Source: Bathymodiolus brooksi | Lineage: Eukaryota > Mollusca > Bivalvia > Mytilida > Modiolidae | Length of the DNA: 64,000 nt | Direction: 5' to 3' | NCBI GenBank assembly: GCA_963680875.1 | Contig: OY804585.1 | Span: 47,725,085-47,789,084 of the forward strand | Shown: positions 1 to 10,497 of the stretch, piece by piece | How positions within the stretch are numbered: the first letter of the stretch is position 1 | Layout of the letters: each line of letters opens with the position of its first letter | Program-made: the position numbers and the translations under genes | The notes under the pieces: model-generated | What the model saw: only the letters and a program-made list of their open reading frames with translations | The model's database searches: none | Told to the model about the DNA's origin: nothing

Positions 1-172
1 TGGCGAGATGTACTGGATACAACAGTATTTGCTAAAGTTTGTCAGTGACTTGGGACAGGTCGATCGGTGGTTTTCCCCGGGTACTCCGGTTTCCTCCATC
101 AATACAACTTACTGCCACGATATAAATGTAATAAGGGTGAAAGTGGCGTTAATCACCATAAAACCAAGCCTA
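1..172 (+). mobile_element. tRNA-derived SINE, 3' part (B0 segment)
   Basis: This is the body and tail of the SINE present at 13316-13571, 31408-31682, 43054-43309 and 54967-55241. It has the shared stretch with ggttttccccgggtactccg and the tail gtggcgttaatcaccataaa. The tRNA-like head lies outside the window. It is closer to the 55.1 kb copy than to the 31.5 kb copy, for example in having 'atacaactta' where the other has 'ataaaactta'. Confidence 0.7.
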
Positions 173-844
173 ACATAGTTTTAGTTTTACTTTGGAATGT
201 AATGCTCACAAGTAGCGACAGTAGGTCCAACATATTGATCAATTGATGAATAATACGAAAAGTGTTCTAAAAACAATATATCACTGGATAAATATGGACT
301 TGAATCGCTGGACTATCAAATTGGGTAATAGTGTGTCAATGGGCTACCAAGAACTGCTTTGTCGTTAGACATAATACGTTCTATATCTCTCTTTAAATCA
401 CAAACATGAAGTGCGGTTCTGTTATCTGTTGCCCCGGGATACTTGGATACAAACAAAATTGAAAAGACGTATGACTTGAGGTCTAATTAATATCTATAGT
501 CCGTTCTCAAAAACTCTAAATGTTATTGTATATATAGAACAATAAAATGTATAATGCATGTAAGCTTATAATAATCCAGAAACGTTTACCTAATCACTAG
601 ATTTTATTTATACCTACGTTTTAATAGATACCTTTCCAGACTATGGTTGTACATGTCACCCATATTCTTGAACATTCCTTGCAATGTATAAATATACAGT
701 TACTTGGCTTACGAGATAAATTGTAATAACTTTTTGTAGTTGGTTTGTCAGTATGCATGATATTTGGGAGCTCTCTTGATATTTCACAAATTGAAGTGAC
801 ATTAGTTTATAAATAGAAAATTATTTCTATATAATAGTATAGAG
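173..844. other. Intergenic DNA of a B segment, no gene seen
   Basis: AT-rich sequence repeated with minor changes at about 31683-32345 and 55242-55870. No open frame shared by the copies and no splice-bounded exon was seen. Confidence 0.5.
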
Positions 845-993
845 ACAAACCTGCCCATGGGGTCAAATCTATTAAACAGTCACCTGTTTTAAAAGGTAAC
901 CTTTTTCTGGTCCTATCATAGAAAATTTCATATGATTTGAATCTATTTTAAGAGGGCACCTGTGATAAAAGACCACACTGTATTATTTAATTT
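845..993. mobile_element. MITE, right end deleted (B0)
   Basis: Homologous to the complete element at 32348-32531. The left side (caaacctg, then cagtcacctgttttaaaagg) is present. The right part, from about the 'taccactatg' point to the terminal ggtttga, is missing, so the sequence runs from 'aaaagaccaca' straight to 'ctgtatta'. The copy at 55910-56045 has the same deletion. Confidence 0.65.
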
Positions 994-1219
994 CAGCTTG
1001 TATTTTCTGTTATTTATTTACTATATACAGATGAACTGTAAATTTCTTTCTCGACGTTTTCGTGTTTTTTTCTATATTGTGGGTTTCTGGTTATACAATA
1101 TGATTAACTCTGATTAACTGTATTATAATATATGTCAATAATTACCTAAAGGAGAAAATTAAAGAATACAAATTTGAGACACACAAATTAGCTCAATGTT
1201 TTTTACCTTGTATTATAAT

Positions 1220-1736
1220 GAGTCTCCTAAATGTCATTTATACAGATATATTTTTGACAATAATGTTTTACAATTTTATTTTGATCGTCCACTTAATTAT
1301 ATTTATCAGCCATATATTTGTAAAATGCGTATATCAGCACATAATCTTAATATTGAAACTGGAAGATTCTATAATTTAGATCGTCATGAAAGAGTGTGTA
1401 GTATGTGTAACTTAAATGTTGTTGAAGATTAATACCATTTTATTCTGCAATGTGAAAAATATATTGATGTAAGAAGAAGATATCATAAGAAATATTATTG
1501 GCAAATGCCGTCATGTTTTAAATTAGTACAATTACTGTATCTTGGTAAATAGTTGTTACTAGCTGAAAAAATTCGCAACGCTTAATTTAATTTCATTTCG
1601 TATTATTGCTTTACATATATTATCATGCTCCGCTGTTATTATCATAATTGTATATGCATTTTCAATGATGTATTGAATAATTGTATGTTATATGTATATT
1701 TCTATGAGCAGTATTGCTTTTGAATAAAAGAATTTA
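1220..1736 (+). mobile_element. 5'-truncated CR1-like LINE fragment (B0)
   Basis: It encodes the C-terminal end of a LINE ORF2. Recognisable stretches are RISAHNLNIETGRFYNLDR and a Cys-rich CSMCNLNVVEDE segment, typical of the end of CR1/L2-like ORF2 proteins. The frame is cut by TAA at 1430-1432 where the 56 kb copy has GAA, and 27 nt present in the 56 kb copy are missing downstream. ATAAT flanks it (1215-1219 and 1737-1741) as a short target-site duplication. The orthologous site near 32.77 kb is empty and reads tattataatacag. Confidence 0.75.
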
Positions 1737-1741
1737 ATAAT

Positions 1742-1987
1742 ACAGAAAATCACAAATTTCCAGTCCACCATATTTAAATACGTAATTTGATATATCTCAT
1801 AAGTATATCAAAATAATAAAATATAGGACATATATTATATTGATTAAATAACACCTTATCTAAAATGTGCATCTACAAAAATAAAAGAATTTACCTATTG
1901 CTATTACACACCTTTATTTAAAACTCACGACGCACAAGACATTTATTTTTCTGGTAGATATATTTAAAATAGTTTAATTTATGTTGG
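1742..1987. other. Intergenic, no gene seen
   Basis: AT-rich sequence conserved in the other B segments (about 32770-33015 and 56834-57075). Nothing recognisable. Confidence 0.45.
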
Positions 1988-2979
1988 TATGGATGGATGA
2001 ATGAACGCTTTATTGCATAGAGCACATACATGCTATAGCAAACAGTACAATATATGATATAATAATGACAAAAGCTGCCAGAAAGCAGAGAACAATATGA
2101 ACAATATCTAACCTCAATTTTCATGCTACATTTAAATATCTGCAAAGTTTAATAGTGAGAAATTTACTAGATGATTGTAATAGTTTATGAAGCTTGTGGC
2201 GATTTGGCCATGAACAATAATGTGGTTATTATATATCTATGTGCTGGACATACTAAAACAAAGTGATATTCGTCCTCTAAAGCATTTATATTATATGATA
2301 AAAAAAAATTATTTTCTCTTGCAACATTTTGGTATTTACCAGTTTCAACATTCAGTTTAAGTGTATCACTACGGAGTTGAGTTAAAAGTTGTACAATAAT
2401 GTGAAAATCAAGGTATTTTTCAACACAAAATTCTAATATATACTCTTTGTAAATGTTAAGTTTGTGGCATTCTTCTCATCCTGAAAACCACGACTGTAAA
2501 CATTAGTCTCTTATGTATCTTAACAGATTCAAGTGAAATAGTACCTGTCGAACACAATTTTTTAGATTCCGTTTTAGTAATATTACTAAGTTCAAGTCCT
2601 TTTCTTCTTTTATAGTTAAATTGTGCCTGTCTCTTCACTTTATTGTAATTGTTTCTAACTGTAACACATAGGTGTATATTTGCCTCAGTCGAGTATCGTG
2701 AAGAAAAGCTTCTTGCATTATAAAATTCCGCAAAGCATTTGTACATTTATCGTCAAACCACCCATTTTGTGGAATTTGGACTGTTATGTCATCTCGAGTC
2801 AAACGCGAATGTCCAAAAAACTTGAATGCGCTGTCGTAGATAGTCCGAGTTAACTCGCTTACCGAATTATGTACGTTCGCTTCGCGGCTTAAATTATTCA
2901 TACGTTTTAACGGTATATCCTGTTGAGATTGTAAAATTTGAAAATAGTGTTCGTTGCGAGTGGCGTCCCATTTGATATA

Positions 2980-4038
2980 CAGTCAAACCGGCATTAAAGG
3001 GCACCTCTATATAACAAATTAGTCTATAAAGGGCACTTCTATATGACAAATTACAGTCTATAAAGGTCACCTCTATATAACAAATTACAGTCTATGAAGG
3101 GCACCTCTATATAACAAATTAGTCTATAAAGGGCCCCTCTGTATAGCAAATTAGTCTATAAAGGGCACCTCTATATAGCAAATTACAGTCTATGAAGGGC
3201 ACCTCTATATAAGAAATTAGTCTATAAAGGACACCTCTGTATAGCAAATAAGTCTATAAAGGGTACCTCTATATAACAAATTACAGTCTATAAAGGGCAC
3301 CTCTATATAACAAATGACAGTATATAAAGGGCACCTCTATATAACAAATTAGTCTATAAAGGGCACCTCTATATAACAAATTAGTCTATAAAGGGCACCT
3401 CTGTATAGCAAATTAGTCTATAAAGGGCACCTCTATATAACAAATTACAGTCTATAAAGGGCACCTCTATATAACAATTTACAGTATATAAAGGGCACCT
3501 CTATATAACAAATTAGTCTATAAAGGGCACCTCTATATAACAAATTAGTCTATAAAAGGCACCTCTATATAGCAAATTAGTCTATAAAGGGCACCTCTAT
3601 ATAACAAATTACAGTCTATAAAGGACACCTCTATATAACAAATTACAGTCTATAAAGGACACCTCTATATAACAAATTACAGTCTATAAAGGGCACCTCT
3701 ATATAACAAACTACAGTCTATAAAGGGCACCTCTATATAACAAATTACAGTCTATGAATGGCACCTCTATATAACAAATTACAGTCTATAACGGACACCT
3801 CTATATAACAAATTAGTCTATAAAGGGCACCTCTATATAGCAAATTACAGTCTATAAAGTACACCTCTATATAACAGATTAGTCTATAAAGGGCACCTCT
3901 ATATAACAAATTAGTCTATAAAGGACAGTCTTATTTTTCACACTATGAATAGTGCTATTATTGTAACCTCTATATAGCTGCTCATAACGGTCATATTTCC
4001 AGGTTCCCTTTAGTGATCTATGTATACAGGTTTGATTG
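2980..4038. mobile_element. TIR element carrying a 31/34-bp minisatellite (B0)
   Basis: The left end TA-cagtcaaacc (TA at 2978-2979) and right end ggtttgattg-TA (TA at 4039-4040) match the termini of the 184-bp MITE at 32348-32531, so the element looks like a mariner-type MITE with a TA target. Its interior is a tandem array built on tctataaagggcacctctat, spaced by atataacaaattag (31-bp unit) or atataacaaattacag (34-bp unit). Confidence 0.7.
2994..3928. repeat. 31/34-bp minisatellite, about 29 units
   Basis: Tandem units of agtctataaagggcacctct followed by atataacaaatt, with or without an extra 'aca'. Units vary at ggcacc/gacacc/gccccc and ataacaa/atagcaa. The homologous arrays differ strongly in length: about 7 units at 34078-34285 and about 23 units at 58070-58820. 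Confidence 0.85.
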
Positions 4039-4440
4039 TATTTGTCAATTCTGGGAAAACCTTTTATCGAACGAATGACTGAAAGGTTTAGCTCAAACAA
4101 AATAGGCATATGATCTTGAAACTTGTTCATTTGAAAAACTTGGATGTCACTTATTAATTGGAAATAACTAGGAGATATTATAAGATAAGCATTTACATTT
4201 TTCCTTTATTTGCACAAAAAGTGAAAATACCATCTGTTGAGTTGCTTAATCTACCATTTGCTGCAGTTAGACCTGTATTAAAACACATATGCAGTAGCTC
4301 ACGTCCAAAATGTATTCACAGTTTTAGCTATGGGACGTCTATTAAAAATAATGAGGATATCCACGTGCTCTACACATTCTACATATTTAAATCTCCACAA
4401 ACCAAAACAGTGCCCTCTCATAAATAATCAACACCACATA

Positions 4441-5150
4441 CATTTTAGATGATATTATATATTTTGGACTAAAATGTATTGTTGTCCATTCCCTACACAC
4501 AACGCGATAAACACCGCCACTTTTATATTGAAATTCCTGCAACAATCTAGGAAAGTGAGCGGTCATGTTTTTGTGTGTTAGGGGTGTCGAATTTTCCTCT
4601 TTATGTGTTTTACTCTTTGATTTTGGAACTCTTCCGAAAGTTTAATATGTTATTTATTCATTTTACCTAATTCTCCATACAATTCCATTCAATTGTCCTC
4701 CGCCGGATTGTCCTATCCCCCCTCTCATTTCTGTTGAATACTATAATATATTGTTGAACACGGACATATTGTCCTTACACCAAACCTACCAATATTTGCT
4801 CTTAGATGTCAATGTTGCTTGTGTAGTGCAGAAGAAGCAAAATATAATTGTCTAAGGTTTGGTTGGATCCGACCGGGAATTGATTTGAAGTTCCTTAGCA
4901 AAAGACGAAAGGCAAAGCATTACACCACTGTAAACAGGCAGCGCAATGTTTTATCATAGTCGTCATCATATATGGTATTTGGCCTTGACATTGAAGGTTT
5001 AGGAATTATATTTGTAATAGACAAACAACATTTAAATGTAAAATTTTGGAATTATTGCATAATGCCAATTCCACCATTTTGTGTTTTATGGGAAATCAAT
5101 GCCTTTCCCATTTCGATTCTACCATTTTTTTTTTTTTTTTTTTTTTTTGG
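4441..5150. other. Intergenic with degenerate tRNA-SINE-like patch and poly-T
   Basis: About 4790-4935 resembles the tRNA-like end of the SINE family at 20129-20480 (gatccgaccgggaattgatt, then a cattacaccactg segment, minus orientation). A homopolymer of about 23 T at 5126-5148 is absent from the copies near 35.53 and 60.24 kb. No gene seen. Confidence 0.45.
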
Positions 5151-5199
5151 CTTAATTCAAATTTTGATGTAAATTAGTCTTTTCAAAAGTAGTCCGATT

Positions 5200-5530
5200 C
5201 TTAAAATGGTTGTTCAATACAGAATACGAGTACCCAAAGTAATAGAAGATTACCAATGTGAACTTGATAATAGCTTCAGGTTCTCTAAGCGCCTTCAGAA
5301 TTAGAAAGTTACAACAGGTGTCATTAATGTGGGGAGGAACGGTTCTAGCACCTCTGTATTACCTGATCTTACTACCAGTATCCCAAGAGTTTGTGTTATG
5401 TGGGCTTTCTTACCTTTGTGATGGGATTTCGATACGTTCCCAAAGGAGCTATGCTGTGAACCGACGAAAAATTAAACGCATTACCAATAGACATTGCGGG
5501 ACGGAAAGACCAAAATAACATGTAATTTAT
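5200..5530. other. Conserved block with an intact 86-codon frame, function unknown
   Basis: The plus strand holds an open frame at 5258-5518 (MNLIIASGSLSAFRIR..., ending GTERPK) that is also intact at 35642-35902 and 60350-60610. The minus strand contains donor-like sites (acaaag|gtaagaaag and gatactg|gtaataag) following a short open frame, so an unrecognised exon on that strand is equally possible. No family was recognised, and conservation may only reflect recent duplication. Confidence 0.3.
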
Positions 5531-6751
5531 CTTAAGCTGTAAAGATTGGTGATTAATTTTATTATATTTGTCAGAATGAATATTTAGAAGAAAAAAAACA
5601 ATAACAGTATAATATAAATAGCAGTAAAAAAACATTTACAACCGCATTACTTTACAAAATGACTGTCATAAAATTGTTTCCTCTCAGTTTGTTAATCCAC
5701 ATCTTTATGATCCAGCAAGTCATATGAAGTTGCATATTTATGTTATTATTAATGCGCATTTTCTTGCATGATTTTGTGAATTATTTGTTTTCATAATTCT
5801 CATCTTGTTGAATTTAAATAATACTCATATTGAACTCAATAAAATAAACGTTAGAGAAACCCGAAGGGGAAATCAAGATTGGAGAATCCAGAGACACTGG
5901 CAACATTCGGCACACAAGACACAAGACGAAGACAAACAAACAAAACCAAAAACAAAACAACACAGACAATTACAAGGTTGACCAACACGGACACGACTAA
6001 AAACGTGCGGCTAAGGTGCTCCTGAAGGGTAAGCAGTTTCAGTAATATTTTCAGTTTTTTATGTCATACAAGTCATGTTAGTCGTATTAATTACGTTAGA
6101 ATATTTTAATAGTTCTAAAAGAAGTCAGAAAGACTTTTGTTGGCTTTGGATAAACGTTGTCTTATACCATATGAGTCATATCACGACTGACGAATTAACA
6201 AAGTGTGTCTCTTATTGATGGTTAGATGACTTAAAAAATATGACGTGAAAAACGACTGAAAAGACATCAATATGACGTATGGTACGCTGAACGACAATGA
6301 TCAGACCACTTTACGGAACATGTATGCTACCAATAAATGGCCGTTTGAGTCGTTAAGTACTTGTCCAGGTTATCGAATACACTTAAAATATGAAAATATG
6401 TGAATAATCATGTGATTCTACAATAACAGACAATTCATTTCATATATAACATTATCATAGGAATATATTGTGTTCTGTGTAAATCGTAAGTAAACAGTAA
6501 CTCGTTTTGACACATTATTGCAATACTGTTCTTTAGCCAAAAACGATTACATGAAATGATTTAACATTACTAAGCTTTGAATTAATAACAGAGATAAAAT
6601 ATTAATAAACAACAATTATCTGGTATTGATTAAAGTATTCCTTTTTGACTGTTTTTCCGATCATTGCATAAGGTGGTGGTGTTGTGAACGATATAATTTT
6701 TCAGAATTATGCTGGATGTTTTGAATAGGGTGCGCTTATTGGATGTTGTAG
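5531..6751. other. Intergenic downstream of A1, includes a dispersed repeat
   Basis: 5845-6045 contains a purine/A-rich stretch ending in gttgaccaacacggacacg and gctcctgaagggtaagcag. The same motif pair recurs near 21565-21640, 36358-36425, 46375-46445 and 61083-61150 and resembles a bivalve dispersed repeat (memory, unverified). The remainder, up to the A1 stop codon, shows no gene. Confidence 0.4.
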
Positions 6752-7205
6752 TTACTGCTGATACTGTCCATATGGTGGTGGCTGCATAGAAAAGCCTGCA
6801 ACAGAAAGTTACATGTAAATTTATTTATATATGATAAAAATGTAGACGTCAAAACTAGTTCACTGAGTGTGCTTATGGAATATCTTCATCAGTTATGGCC
6901 TCCATGGCCAAACACTGGATGGCGTTGAGTTTCTGTGAGCATTCAAACCAAAGAGCATCAACAGAATAGCCGAACTCGGCTAATGTTTTTTGGCTATCCC
7001 GGTTAGGCGAATTGGTGTTTTCACTGCCAAATGCTTTACTTTATTTTCTTTTGATATTGAGTGAAACTGATGAAGGTTATTCCAAAACTTGGTCTATTAC
7101 CGCAAGTGAAATTAATAATCCTAGAGGATATCATCTTCCCAGTAATCAGTGTGTTGGCACTGATATGGTATACAATATATATATTTAGCAAGTTAAAGCT
7201 TCTAA

Positions 7206-7978
7206 ATAAGGGTAATAACAAAATTACCGAATTCCGAACAATCTTACAAAGGGAAAGTCAAAACTCATTATTATATAAACAGACAAAATCAATCAACAAC
7301 CGGAAAACTGTGAAAACCGTAATGACCCTGACTTGGTACAGGCATTTCTTAAGAAATGGTGGGTTGAATCAGATTTTAAGGCGCCAAACCTCCCGTTCTC
7401 ATTACGGTTCAACGGTTCCGGCTGGCACTGTAACAGTATTTAAATGCAGAAACAAAATAGGTAAAATAGTTGTCAAAGCAGTACCATATTCGGTGACGTA
7501 AATGTCAAAAATATCTTTACGTCACACATTGATAAAAAAATATCTTTGACATTTTTCTTGACTTCTTTATCTTTATACATTTTCACTATATGAAAATGCA
7601 TCGCTTATAATCGTTTCTGCAGAGACGGAATATATTTCGACAAGATCTTGGTATCGGAATATAAACTTTTTAAGAGATCGAATAAGGCGAATCTTTTCAT
7701 AGCCCTGGTCCAGTAGCCTGTTTCTCAGATGAAGATGACGTTTCAGGAAATCAGAATAATTGCTACTGGCCCTTGCATAGCGAATCAATTGCGAGATGTA
7801 AACACCATATGCAGGAGAAGCTGGTATATTGCTGCACATGTTTGAAATATTTATGACTTTAACATTGAAGTCGTCCCGTTTATCATAAATTTTAGTACTG
7901 AGTTGACCACGGTCGTCAAATTCGAGGTACAAGTCTAAAAATGATGCGGCAGAAGCTGTATCGTTGGTCTCTTTAACT
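7206..7978 (-). mobile_element. 5'-truncated retroelement with RT C-terminal fragment, in A1 intron 3
   Basis: On the minus strand an open frame at 7573-7932 encodes KIYDKRDDFNVKVINISNM, CSNIPASPAYGVYISQLIR and a basic RHLHLRNRLLDQGYEK segment. This resembles the C-terminus of reverse transcriptases common in invertebrate retroelements (recalled pattern). About 360 bp of noncoding 3' region follows (7206-7572), ending in the short hairpin ggtaattttgttattacc. The orthologous A2 and A3 introns lack the insertion. Confidence 0.65.
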
Positions 7979-8629
7979 TAATAAAGGGAAAGCTCATCAG
8001 GACGTTAGCAAATTTTGGTTATTCTTATTAGCCATTTTGGTCATTTATGTTGCACTGGATATTCTATATGTTTCTTTTTTTCTCTTTCTCTTTTTGATAG
8101 TTATTTTGGACTTTCTGACGTCACAGGATAAGCACAACATATGTATAATATTTTAAGCAAATGTTGAATTGGTTCCAGCATGGCGGACATATATGTTAAT
8201 GACATCATTTTAGTGGGGGCAATGGATATTAGATCTAGTTGAAATTCATTCATTATGATCTACACTAATATTAGTATTGAATTATACCTTGCTGTTGTTG
8301 GTGCAGGTACGACACTTGTGTAGGATGGATGATAGCAACGGTAGACTGGTTCGACTTCTTTGCACAGTAAACAATTAATGATATAATTATACCGATAACA
8401 ATCAAACCTGCAACCACTGACCCAGCAATAGTTCCAGCAACACTTTCACTAAAATAAAGAAAAACGTGTGGTCGTTGGACATTTGTGTTTGTTTTATTTG
8501 TTATTGCGTATAATGACAATGAATACCAGATAACGTGACTAGATTTGCACTCTGAATAAGTACATTCAAGGAACAGATAAACATTAATCGAAGATCGGTG
8601 GGGTGTCATGGTGTCAACAAAGGACATCT

Positions 8630-8771
8630 TAATGCTATTTAGTTCCATCGATCGAAGTGATGACTTCAACTTAACCACTATGAAAACTTGGGTCAGGACC
8701 TTCCTTGTTAGCAGCAATCTGTTATCACGGAAATCATGATAGGAATTACAAGGTTCGGAATATCCCATCAA
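8630..8771 (-). pseudogene. RT-like peptide remnant in CYYR1-like intron 2
   Basis: The minus-strand frame reads NSYHDFRDNRLLLTRKVLTQ then VVKLKSSLRSM, resembling the same RT C-terminal family as at 7573-7932 (YHDF, LLLTRK-L, VKLKSSLR). The same remnant occurs in all five gene copies (near 26.75, 38.2, 51.45 and 63.0 kb), so it predates the duplications. It continues open toward exon 3, but the exon 3 acceptor shows this stretch to be intronic. Confidence 0.5.
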
Positions 8772-9084
8772 AGTTAAATGAGAGATAAATGTTCCATATA
8801 CATGTTGCTGTATATGAATGGAAAATTCACATTATGAAACATGAAATTATCTTTTTTTGTCATAAAATTTATCTCTTAACCACCCATCAGTCCTGTGTGT
8901 AGGCCAAGAAATGAAGTAGTCTTATCTCTATCTGTGGTATTTATCTGAATTTGATCCACAATAAATCGAAATGTAACTTAATATTTCCCTTAGCCCTTCG
9001 ACCATAGTTATGATCAAATTCTTTATTCCTAGCAAATACCAATGAGCTTCTCTAAAACCCTATTAGGCAGTGTATATAATTCTT

Positions 9085-9480
9085 TGAGTGAGTTAGTGCT
9101 TCTTGCTTAACACAATTTCAAAGGCTATATCATGGCGAGAACAAGTTAATTTTCAATGAGATGATGATGAGGGCCGCTTTGTACTAGACAAACACGATTA
9201 GTTTGATTTTTATAATGCTAGCTCACTGAGACAACAGTCCGCGCATAGACTTGTTGCCCCACTCGGACCCATTATCCTGATTACGAGCAAAGCAGTATTT
9301 GCTCTTTCTCTGTAATGATGCGTTGAAAAGGGTAATGACAAAATTACCGAACTCCGAACAATCTTACAAAGGGAAAGTCAAAACTCATAAGTATATAAAC
9401 AGACAAAATCTTACAGTTTTTGGCTTGACGCGAACGGAGCACGAACCAACGATCTACGACACTATGATCCTTTGAAATAA
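9085..9480 (-). mobile_element. tRNA-derived SINE in A1 intron 2, with a nested 80-bp fragment
   Basis: Begins with a gagtgagt microsatellite edge and runs through ggctatatcatggcgagaac to a tRNA-like head near 9420-9455 (gcttgacgcgaacggagcac). Homologous copies lie in intron 2 of every gene. In A1 only, 9332-9412 is a 3'-terminal fragment of the retroelement seen at 7206-7572 (ggtaatgacaaaattaccga onward), inserted in the SINE. Confidence 0.65.
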
Positions 9481-9679
9481 TGTTGGCATTTTCATGTAAC
9501 ACTTACCTGCAACAGTACTCATTGTACCTATATCCACAACAACTGGAACAATAAAAATATCTGTTATAGTAACTGTTATAAGAGTTGTAACAAGTTTCAG
9601 CTCCAACCAAAATCCCTATAAAATGAAAAACAAAAACATACAGCACTGTAGGGACAATTCAAAAAAATATTATCATAGC

Positions 9680-9948
9680 ACAGATATTAAGGGTTATGGT
9701 TATGATGATTAACGCCACTTTCAACAATATTTCAGATATATCGTGGCAGTCAGTTTTAATGGTGGAGGAAACCAGAATACCCGGAGAATACAACCGACCT
9801 ACCGTAAGTCACTGGTAAACTTAATCACATAATGTTATCGAGTACACCTCGCAATGAACGGGGTTCGAACTCCCAACATTAATGGTGATTGGTACTGATT
9901 GCAAATCCAACAACCATACTATCACGACCATGACCGCCCCTCAAATAT
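9680..9948 (-). mobile_element. tRNA-derived SINE in A1 intron 1
   Basis: Minus-strand copy. The tail (attaacgccactttcaacaa) lies at low coordinates. The B-box-like gagttcgaaccccg on the minus strand lies near 9858-9872, and the head ends near 9945. Orthologous copies are at 27630-27890, 39110-39375, 52345-52610 and 63890 to the window end. Confidence 0.75.
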
Positions 9949-10039
9949 ATAACAAAAGTAATTAAATAAATAATGTGTTAACCTGATGTTGGATAAATCA
10001 TATTTAGGAATTTGAATATCAAAATGTATTACTAAGCAT

Positions 10040-10375
10040 ACTTATCTATCTGGAATTCGGATGTAATTCTTTCCTTGAAGTAGAGCTACAGCTATTTTTT
10101 ATTATAGTCTGTTTGACATTTATAAATGTTCAGAAAAAAAACTCTTAAAAATCCAGTTTTCAAATCAACATTTTGTTCTAGATGTATATCAATATATGAT
10201 ATATACGAACTATGACAATTAATTTCAAAATTGTTGGTCCATTATTGAAAAAAGTTAACCATTAGGTATCTATGTTAATTATATTTTCCGAACTGTAAAA
10301 CTCTGCATGGAGTGAGTATAAATAGTGTAAGATCCCAACCATCAAAACAAAATAACAGATATGTGCTTTCAATGT
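10040..10375. other. Region immediately upstream of A1 exon 1
   Basis: Conserved between A1, A2 and B1 (about 90% by eye) and expected to hold the promoter and 5' UTR. On the minus strand A1 has a tatttatactc stretch near 10317, but the corresponding base differs in B1, so no TATA box is called. Confidence 0.35.
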
Positions 10376-10497
10376 ATATTTCATTGTACCATGTGACATA
10401 GGGCATTGAAATATTAAAAGGCTGCTCATTAATTGACCATTAAGGTGATATTCAATCGCTATTGATGTCCTTTAACGCCCTGTGTCACATGGTACAG
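10376..10497. mobile_element. MITE with 20-bp TIRs upstream of A1
   Basis: The termini tgtaccatgtgacatagggc and gccctgtgtcacatggtaca are inverted repeats with one mismatch around about 80 bp of AT-rich interior. It starts about 340 bp upstream of the A1 start codon. Copies: 28366-28483 (B1) and 39828-39941 (A2). It is missing upstream of B2, where a deletion removed it. Confidence 0.75.

Larger units (their letters stand above)
1988..4440 (-). mobile_element. Degenerate CR1-like LINE split by a MITE (B0)
   Basis: Read on the minus strand, endonuclease-domain remnants lie at about 4150-4430. The linker between endonuclease and RT is at about 2560-2900 (motifs GWFDDKCTNALRNF and QFNYKRRKGLEL). 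The ORF2 C-terminus (a Cys-rich segment related to ICSSYNMNALKDKYHFVL) is at about 2190-2450. The 3' end near 1990-2025 has the aataaagcgttcattcatcc type of tail usual for CR1-like elements. The RT core is absent: the linker joins almost directly to the C-terminus. A TIR element with a minisatellite (2980-4038) is inserted in the middle. Equivalent copies occur at about 33018-34820 and 57078-59530. Confidence 0.7.
6752..10039 (-). pseudogene. CYYR1-like membrane protein gene A1, exon 1 disrupted
   Basis: Four-exon gene. Exon 4 is 6752-6795, exon 3 is 8288-8448, exon 2 is 9507-9615, and the exon 1 remnant is 9983-10039. Exon 2 (GG|ATT phase, acceptor tatag) encodes GILVGAETCYNSY and YCSSCCGYRYNEYCC, a Cys/Tyr-rich ectodomain. 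Exon 3 encodes a TM helix (GLIVIGIIISLIVYC) then KKSNQST and a Q-rich end. Exon 4 encodes FSMQPPPYGQYQQ with a PPPY motif. Splice phases join exons 2-4 without a break. Relative to the intact copies exon 1 has lost 19 nt, so the start codon now runs into TGA after six codons and the signal peptide is destroyed. A downstream in-frame ATG could give a leaderless product. Intron 3 carries a retroelement, intron 2 a SINE, and intron 1 another SINE. Confidence 0.75.

Noticed and set aside
7061..7501. 146-codon plus-strand frame as a gene
   Set aside because: It spans intron 3 of A1 and the antisense of a retroelement 3' region; the frame exists only because of the insertion.
8271..8771. 166-codon frame as a single-exon protein
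   Set aside because: Only the last part (exon 3, from 8448 down) is gene. The upstream part is intron 2 holding an RT fossil, and the acceptor tttttctttattttag lies between them.
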